10,563 nucleotides of DNA from positions 1-10,563 of the forward strand of contig JAKAYM010000062.1 in the NCBI GenBank assembly GCA_021826795.1, read 5' to 3'. The position numbers and the translations under genes are program-made. This DNA comes from Thermoplasmata archaeon. GTDB taxonomy: Archaea > Thermoplasmatota > Thermoplasmata > Thermoplasmatales > Thermoplasmataceae. The notes under the pieces are model-generated. The model saw only the letters and a list, made by a program, of their open reading frames with translations, was not told the origin of the DNA and ran no database searches. This document shows positions 6,659-10,563 of the stretch, piece by piece. Every line of letters begins with the position of its first letter. Position 1 is the first letter of the stretch.

Positions 6659-6928
6659 CTACTGTCTTGGTTTAATTCTAAAATTCAGTTTTTGGTAATC
6701 TTTGTAAACAGTGATACAGCACACATCTGTATAATTTATTGAAAATACCACCGAATCTATACTATATATTTTAAGGGTTCCATTATTGACTGTTAACATA
6801 TTTATGCCAGAATATACTGAATCGTTAATATATATGTCATAAAATCCCTTTAAAATGTATATACTGTTAACTGTATTTATAAATTTAGAGTAAATAAAAT
6901 GATCAAGGGCGTGTTCAATATCATACAT
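6659..6928 (-). CDS. Small hypothetical protein, 89 residues
   Basis: I do not recognise it. The 89 residues alternate hydrophobic and polar residues (for example SIYILKGFYDIYIND and NGTLKIYSIDSVVFSINYTD), which suggests an all-beta fold. There is a CC pair at about 69-70 and a basic end (RIKPRQ). No signal peptide or membrane helix is visible. Evidence for a real gene: a GTTTATAT box 23-30 bases before the ATG at 6928, codon use like the neighbours, and an end only four bases from the convergent HEPN-like gene with no overlap. Evidence against: short, AT-rich, no known relative, and a T-run immediately before the ATG that could be the folD terminator. It lies 44 bases downstream of folD on the same strand. 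Confidence 0.5.
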   Translation of the reverse strand: MYDIEHALDHFIYSKFINTVNSIYILKGFYDIYINDSVYSGINMLTVNNGTLKIYSIDSVVFSINYTDVCCITVYKDYQKLNFRIKPRQ

Positions 6929-6943
6929 AAAAAAAGAAATAAA
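6929..6943 (-). terminator. Possible oligo-T terminator of folD
   Basis: On the minus strand TTTATTTCTTTTTTT follows the folD stop by about 30 bases. Archaeal RNA polymerase commonly stops at such T-rich stretches without a hairpin. It sits directly before the ATG of the small ORF. Confidence 0.35.
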
Positions 6944-6950
6944 GACTCAG

Positions 6951-6958
6951 ATATAAAC
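6951..6958 (-). promoter_or_regulatory. Putative TATA box for the 89-residue ORF
   Basis: GTTTATAT on the minus strand lies 23-30 bases before the ATG at 6928, the spacing seen at other likely leaderless genes in this window. Confidence 0.4.
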
Positions 6959-6972
6959 GTTTGTTTAATGAA

Positions 6973-7815
6973 TCATTTTTTATTTTCAAGCTGGTATTTC
7001 AATCCGTTGAGAAAATTTTCAAATATATCTGTTGCTGTAACTATGCCAATACCGCCTGGAACGGGAGTGATATTCTCTATATATTTTTCCAGTACAGAAA
7101 AATTAGCATCACCAGTAATTTTTTTCCCGGAGTAGTTAATTCCAACATCTATTACAGTAGAATCAGGTTTAACATAATCATTATCAAGAAATCCGGAAAC
7201 CCCCACGGCAACAACTACTATATCGCTTTCTCTTGAAATTTTTCTGATATCCGGAGTTTTGCTATGACATAGTGTTACTGTATAATCCCTGTTGAGAAGC
7301 AGCATTGAAAGTGGACGCCCGACTACCGGAGACCTGTTAATTATACAAACAGTGTTACCCGGGACTTTATAATATTCAATTATATCTATTACTGCCCTGG
7401 CTGTTGCCGGAGCAATCATTTCATTTTTCATGGCTAGATTTCCCTGATTATACGGGGTCATCCCATCTGAATCCTTGTAAAAGCTTATATTATTAACTGT
7501 ATTATAAAAATTCAGCCCGTGGGGTAAGGGTGATTCTATCATTATTCCGTATATATCATCTCTTCCGTTGCATGATTTGACATAGTCTATAAGACTTTTC
7601 TGATCTATTGAAGCGAAATTTTTTAATTCAACCTCTACTCCAAGCTTATCTCCACGTTTAATTTTTGAATTGGCGTAGATAGTACTGGCAGGATCATTTC
7701 CGATCTGAATCAACTGAAGTTTCGGTGTGATCTTATATTTATCTTTTATGGCTTCAATTTCTGACCTGATCTTTAACATTTTTTCATTTGCAACTATTTT
7801 TCCGTCCAACAACAT
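6973..7815 (-). CDS. folD: Methylenetetrahydrofolate dehydrogenase/cyclohydrolase
   Basis: A cytosolic bifunctional enzyme that interconverts 5,10-methylene-, 5,10-methenyl- and 10-formyl-tetrahydrofolate with NADP. The 280 residues match the family length. N-terminal catalytic half: Y47 and K51 in YANSK (the Tyr-x3-Lys pair) and KDSDGMTPYNQGNL (114-127). The usual VQLPLP loop reads MIESPLP (92-98), with Glu94 in place of the conserved Gln, and the usual PCTPxG reads PATARA (136-141). Rossmann half: SPVVGRP (162-168), VVVAVGVSGFL (200-210), IDVGIN (222-227) and TPVPGGIGIVT (250-260). ATG at 7815 is chosen over the in-frame GTG at 7824, because GGGAAGGTG ends six bases before this ATG and the GTG is part of that site. 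MLLDGKIVANE is also the normal N-terminus. The gene stands alone with its own promoter; it may serve purine or methionine one-carbon supply. Confidence 0.94.
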   Translation of the reverse strand: MLLDGKIVANEKMLKIRSEIEAIKDKYKITPKLQLIQIGNDPASTIYANSKIKRGDKLGVEVELKNFASIDQKSLIDYVKSCNGRDDIYGIMIESPLPHGLNFYNTVNNISFYKDSDGMTPYNQGNLAMKNEMIAPATARAVIDIIEYYKVPGNTVCIINRSPVVGRPLSMLLLNRDYTVTLCHSKTPDIRKISRESDIVVVAVGVSGFLDNDYVKPDSTVIDVGINYSGKKITGDANFSVLEKYIENITPVPGGIGIVTATDIFENFLNGLKYQLENKK

Positions 7816-7821
7816 GTTCGG

Positions 7822-7830
7822 CACCTTCCC
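7822..7830 (-). promoter_or_regulatory. Ribosome binding site of folD
   Basis: GGGAAGGTG on the minus strand ends six bases before ATG 7815. It is the best Shine-Dalgarno site in the window and decides the start against the GTG at 7824, which it contains. Confidence 0.65.
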
Positions 7831-7864
7831 TTATCTTAAAATGCATTTTCTTAGATTTTACATA

Positions 7865-7873
7865 CTATATATT
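7865..7873 (-). promoter_or_regulatory. Putative TATA box for folD
   Basis: AATATATAG on the minus strand would set the transcript start near 7842, leaving a leader of about 27 bases with the ribosome site inside it. A second box, AGTATATAG, lies about 15 bases further upstream. Confidence 0.35.
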
Positions 7874-7981
7874 CATGCATCTATATACTTTATCCTGAAT
7901 CCGTTGTCATAAATCAATCTATCGGAAAATAAGCCACTTAATTTATATGGCTCCATTTCTGAAACTTATTGTTGTAAAATA

Positions 7982-8030
7982 TTTAGCCTGAAAGCAGGAA
8001 GCCACATGCGTTAGGATGGGAGAATGTCAC
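7982..8030 (-). repeat. IS200/IS605-like end hairpin, copy 3
   Basis: Read on the minus strand: GTGACATTCTCCCATCC, TAAC, GCATGTGG, CTTCCTGCTTTCAGG, CTAAA. It matches copy 1 at about 40 of 50 hand-aligned columns with a single gap, and the similarity extends past the hairpin through CTTTCAGG.TAAA. The stem TCCCATCC / GCATGTGG is imperfect. It is in the opposite orientation to copies 1 and 2 and is not linked to any transposase gene. Confidence 0.55.
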
Positions 8031-8156
8031 ATATACTCATATATATATCAATAATATTTCATTCAAAATTCATGTAGAATTAGTAATCCTATTTTTTCCT
8101 GTTCAATATAAGATTAACAGTGAAATTCCACAAAATAACTATAACAGCATTACCCT

Positions 8157-8167
8157 AATATATATAA
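8157..8167 (+). promoter_or_regulatory. TATA box of the CMD gene
   Basis: AATATATATAA is centred about 28 bases before the ATG at 8190. It is the clearest TATA element in the window and fits leaderless initiation at that ATG rather than at the TTG at 8181. Confidence 0.55.
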
Positions 8168-8189
8168 TAAGTATGAGCAGTTGATATAT

Positions 8190-8528
8190 ATGGACGCCAA
8201 TAAAAAATTACAAGAAGTTAACAGGATAATAGTGGAATCTAATAAAGATAATAAAGCATTTGCAAGCTCATTTATGAATTTCATGGGCACAACCATGAAT
8301 TCAGGAGCCCTTGATACAAAAACAAAAGAATTATTAGCCCTGGCTCTGGGAATTGCCGCCAGGTGTGAATGGTGCATTTCATATCATGTTAATGAAGCAT
8401 TTAAAGCGGGTGCAACTAAAAAAGAGCTTATGGAAGTGGGCTATGTAACAGTATTAATGTATGGCTCACAGGCACTTATGGAAATGAATAACTTAATTGA
8501 TGCAATAAACCAGTTTGAAAAACAATGA
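8190..8528 (+). CDS. Carboxymuconolactone decarboxylase (AhpD-like) family protein
   Basis: A small all-helical protein of 112 residues, the usual size of single-domain CMD/AhpD proteins. It carries the full redox signature ARCEWCISYH: C59 and C62 with H66, and E60 between the cysteines, followed by AFKAGATKKELMEV (70-83). In AhpD-like proteins this CxxC-His set gives thiol peroxidase or disulfide reductase activity, so a role in peroxide defence is likelier than aromatic-ring catabolism; the substrate is unknown. These proteins usually form trimers or hexamers. ATG 8190 (MDANKK) is chosen from the TATA box; an in-frame TTG at 8181 is less likely. Its stop overlaps the start of the methyltransferase gene (ATGA), so the two should be translated together. 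Confidence 0.9.
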   Translation: MDANKKLQEVNRIIVESNKDNKAFASSFMNFMGTTMNSGALDTKTKELLALALGIAARCEWCISYHVNEAFKAGATKKELMEVGYVTVLMYGSQALMEMNNLIDAINQFEKQ

Positions 8529-9685
8529 ATATTGATAATATATTGAGTAAAATCTATAATTCAGAGATTTACTATGAAGCTGTAGATCAGGAAATAAATG
8601 ATATAGTTGACATGATCCGTAAGGGTTACTCTTCAGAACAGATTAATAGGAAAAGAAACCCCGATTTTAAATATTTATTTGAATTTGCAAAATCTAGAAT
8701 AAGGGTCTCCAGAAAATTTACATACGCAGACCACCTATTTCTTGATTATTATTCCTCTATGTATTCAACACCGGAAATAATAGGAAAATACAGGGCTCAG
8801 AGATTGAAGGGACATCATATTATCGATGCGGGAAGCGGTGCAGGTATGCAGGATATTGTATTTGCCAAGTATTCTGATGTAATAGGTATTGAAATGAACA
8901 AATCAAGATATCTCATGGCTCTTTTGAACCGAATTCCATACCAATCCACTGCTAATTTTATAAACGAGGACTTTTTCAATTATTCTGGTGATTTCAGAGA
9001 CTCGGTAATATTCAGTGATCCTTTGCGCCCATCAAATTCAAAGGAAAAATATTTTTCACAGCTATCTCCGAATCCCCTTGATTCTATTTCTATTTCAGAT
9101 AACATTTTCGGATATGCAATAGACCTTCCACCTCATATTAAATGGGAAAATATACTCTTAAAGGGAGAAAAAGAGTATATATCCATAAACGGAAACCTGA
9201 ATCGATTAACGGTCTATTCACCCTCGCTCTCAACAGAAGAATCAACTGCTGTTATTCTCCCTGAAAATATAATATATTCGGGCAAGCCGGATGAATTCAA
9301 AAAATCATTATCTCCGGAATACAAGAACTTTGAATATCTTTTTATGCCTGATATTTCCGTAGTATATGCCAAACTTTTGAATGATATTATAGACCCTGCC
9401 TGGAAAATGATATACTTAGATCAGAAACGGTACGTATTTGCTGGGAATTCTGAATTAAAGACATTTCCGGGTACACAGTATTCTATTATAGATTTTTCTG
9501 ATGATTTGAATATTGAACATAAACTTGCAAAGTGTGATGGAGGGAAAGTATTTTTTAGATTCAATATGAATCCTGATGAAATGTATATACACAAAAACGC
9601 ACTGGAAAAAAATCTGACAGGAAGCAAGAATATATATGTGTTCAAATCTGAGAAGGGTTATATACTCGCTGAGAAATTAGAATAA
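8525..9685 (+). CDS. SAM-dependent methyltransferase with C-terminal THUMP-like domain
   Basis: A 386-residue protein. Residues 1-95 form a helical N-terminal region. A Rossmann methyltransferase core follows: IIDAGSGAG (99-107) is the SAM-binding motif I, VIGIEMN (119-125) motif II, and VIFSDPLRP (161-169) the motif IV position. YLFMPD (271-276), FPG (314-316) and the end pattern (KVFFRFNMNP, then IYVFKSEKGYILAEKL) match the layout of bacterial THUMP-like-domain methyltransferases, which usually have 'DPARR' at motif IV and 'Y.PDA.I.KA' before 'FPG'. The family is thought to act on RNA, but its target is not known, and a tRNA or rRNA guanine is only a guess. Motif IV here (SDPLRP) lacks the second arginine. 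Translation is probably coupled to the CMD gene through the four-base overlap; no separate promoter is visible. Confidence 0.8.
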   Translation: MNIDNILSKIYNSEIYYEAVDQEINDIVDMIRKGYSSEQINRKRNPDFKYLFEFAKSRIRVSRKFTYADHLFLDYYSSMYSTPEIIGKYRAQRLKGHHIIDAGSGAGMQDIVFAKYSDVIGIEMNKSRYLMALLNRIPYQSTANFINEDFFNYSGDFRDSVIFSDPLRPSNSKEKYFSQLSPNPLDSISISDNIFGYAIDLPPHIKWENILLKGEKEYISINGNLNRLTVYSPSLSTEESTAVILPENIIYSGKPDEFKKSLSPEYKNFEYLFMPDISVVYAKLLNDIIDPAWKMIYLDQKRYVFAGNSELKTFPGTQYSIIDFSDDLNIEHKLAKCDGGKVFFRFNMNPDEMYIHKNALEKNLTGSKNIYVFKSEKGYILAEKLE

Positions 9686-9746
9686 GGTATGGATCATCTT
9701 ATTTTTAAAATCGATGAACCTGCTATAAAAATAATTTTCAAATATC

Positions 9747-9758
9747 TTTTTATAGAAT
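9747..9758 (+). promoter_or_regulatory. Putative TATA box for ribA
   Basis: TTTTTATAGAAT-type box, whose 3' part lies 23-30 bases before the ATG at 9781. It is too close to the GTG at 9772, so it favours the ATG as the start of a leaderless transcript. Confidence 0.4.
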
Positions 9759-9780
9759 TTAGCAATTTCTTGTGACAAAT

Positions 9781-10359
9781 ATGTTAGAATTTTATTCTAA
9801 GGCCAAATTACCTACCAGATTCGGTTCATTCGAAATATACGTTTTTAAAAATGATGAAAATAAAGACCACGCTGTTCTTGTACATGGCAACGTGGAAGGA
9901 AAAGAAAATGTGCCTGTAAGGATTCACTCTGAGTGCCTGACTGGAGACGTTTTTGGTTCGATGAGATGCGATTGCAGGGATCAATTATTGACATCAATGA
10001 GATATATAGGCAAACAGGATTATGGCATGCTCATTTATTTAAGGCAGGAAGGCAGGGGAATAGGACTTCTGAATAAAATCAGGGCCTATCATCTTGAAGA
10101 TGCGGGACTGGATACGGTAGAGGCAAATGTGGAGCAGGGGCTTCCTGCAGACAACAGAAAGTACAATTTTGCTACAGACGTTATAAAATATTTTAAAATA
10201 AAGTCTGTTCAGATAATGACTAATAATCCTGAAAAAATTAAATTCCTGGAAGACAACGGAATAAAAATAGTGAAAAGAATTCCTGTCATCATTGAACCCA
10301 CAGAATTTGATAAATTTTATCTGGAGACAAAGAAAGATAAAATGGGACATCTACTCTGA
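9781..10359 (+). CDS. ribA: GTP cyclohydrolase II
   Basis: A cytosolic zinc enzyme that opens GTP to 2,5-diamino-6-ribosylamino-4-pyrimidinone 5'-phosphate, formate and pyrophosphate, the first step of riboflavin synthesis. The 192 residues equal the bacterial length (E. coli 196). Zinc cysteines C52, C63 and C65 sit in [17 protein letters not shown] (49-65). [15 protein letters not shown] (86-100), Y103 and R126 in PADNRKY (122-128) follow; all are two positions before their E. coli counterparts (Cys54/65/67, Tyr105, Arg128). MTNNPEKI (146-153) near the C-terminus is also typical. ATG 9781 gives [15 protein letters not shown], aligned with the E. coli start, so it is preferred over GTG 9772. 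The protein is the single-domain form, not fused to a DHBP synthase. The methyltransferase gene ends 95 bases upstream. Many archaea use the unrelated GTP cyclohydrolase III, so the bacterial-type enzyme is notable. Confidence 0.94.
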   Translation: MLEFYSKAKLPTRFGSFEIYVFKNDENKDHAVLVHGNVEGKENVPVRIHSECLTGDVFGSMRCDCRDQLLTSMRYIGKQDYGMLIYLRQEGRGIGLLNKIRAYHLEDAGLDTVEANVEQGLPADNRKYNFATDVIKYFKIKSVQIMTNNPEKIKFLEDNGIKIVKRIPVIIEPTEFDKFYLETKKDKMGHLL

Positions 10360-10467
10360 TAATTAGAATAATTCAGGGAATTTATTTGTATACAGTGGAT
10401 TTGTATTGATTTTAAACTACAGAGAAAATAATTGTGTAGAAGCCCGTGGTATTGAAAAACATAATAT

Positions 10468-10563
10468 ATGGCTAATAATTATAGGTATATGGGAGATAGC
10501 CTGGCTGATATTGAAATATCTAAGGACGGTGAAATTTACTATGTACGCATGACTTTACCCACA
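10468..10563 (+). CDS. Start of an unidentified gene, cut by the right window edge
   Basis: An open frame of 32 codons begins at ATG 10468 (MANNYRYMGDSLADIEIS...) and runs to the last base. A second in-frame ATG at 10489 (MGDSLADIEISKDGEIYYVR) is an equally good start, since an ATAATATATGG element lies about 20-28 bases before it, whereas nothing TATA-like lies at that distance before 10468. The visible residues (IEISKDGEIYYVRM) suggest beta strands. Too little is present to name a family. Confidence 0.45.
   Translation, partial: MANNYRYMGDSLADIEISKDGEIYYVRMTLPT

Larger units (their letters stand above)
7816..8189. other. Divergent intergenic region between folD and the CMD gene
   Basis: A 374-base stretch without a gene. 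It holds the folD ribosome site and promoter on the minus strand, hairpin copy 3 in the middle (7982-8030), an AT-rich run from 8031 to 8150 with no clear ORF or repeat, and the TATA box of the CMD gene at the right end. I see no RNA gene in it. Confidence 0.6.

Noticed and set aside
10039..10350. Minus-strand frame opposite ribA
   Set aside because: Antisense shadow of a complete, well-conserved ribA gene; Phe/Ile/Cys-rich without domain features.
10436..10452. GAAGCCCGTGGTATTG as a reverse hairpin remnant
   Set aside because: Only about ten bases resemble CACGGGGCTTC, with no TGACAT part and no stem.

Overview
The window most likely comes from an acidophilic archaeon of the Thermoplasmatales (Ferroplasma, Acidiplasma, Picrophilus or Cuniculiplasma type). 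The grounds are an AT-rich genome (roughly 37% GC by eye), heavy use of ATA and AGG codons, archaeal TATA boxes about 23-30 bases before many start codons (leaderless transcripts), a few AGGTG-type ribosome sites, and the gene mix. The species cannot be fixed from the sequence alone.

Layout. Positions 1-3951 form a block on the minus strand. In transcription order it holds an unrecognised 187-residue protein, a ClC-type chloride channel/transporter with CBS domains, a SpoIIM-like membrane protein, and prephenate dehydratase (pheA), which runs off the left edge and has no stop inside the window. Positions 4172-5728 carry a plus-strand pair, gmhA and hddA, the isomerase and kinase that convert sedoheptulose 7-phosphate to a heptose 1,7-bisphosphate for cell-surface glycans. 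A plus-strand orphan with an RNLLAH HEPN-type signature follows (5863-6654). It meets a small minus-strand ORF (6659-6928) tail to tail, and folD (6973-7815) lies beyond. From 8190 the plus strand carries an AhpD/CMD-family protein overlapping a THUMP-like-domain methyltransferase by four bases, then ribA (GTP cyclohydrolase II), and the first 32 codons of a further gene at the right edge.

The main hidden structure is a family of three diverged hairpin repeats of about 50 bp at 4086-4135 (+), 5732-5782 (+) and 7982-8030 (-), all in intergenic DNA. Each reads roughly TGACATCCT-CCC..GC-TAAC-GCA.GGGGCTTCC-ACTTTCAGGTTAAA. They resemble the subterminal hairpins of IS200/IS605-family (TnpB-type) elements. 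No transposase or TnpB gene is present, so they look like stranded ends or a small non-autonomous element. Two copies in the same orientation bracket the heptose gene pair. A second unexplained structure is a 47-bp interrupted inverted repeat centred on a perfect TTTATATAAA palindrome between the ClC gene and its upstream neighbour (3330-3376). I see no tRNA, rRNA, CRISPR array, replication origin or intact insertion sequence.
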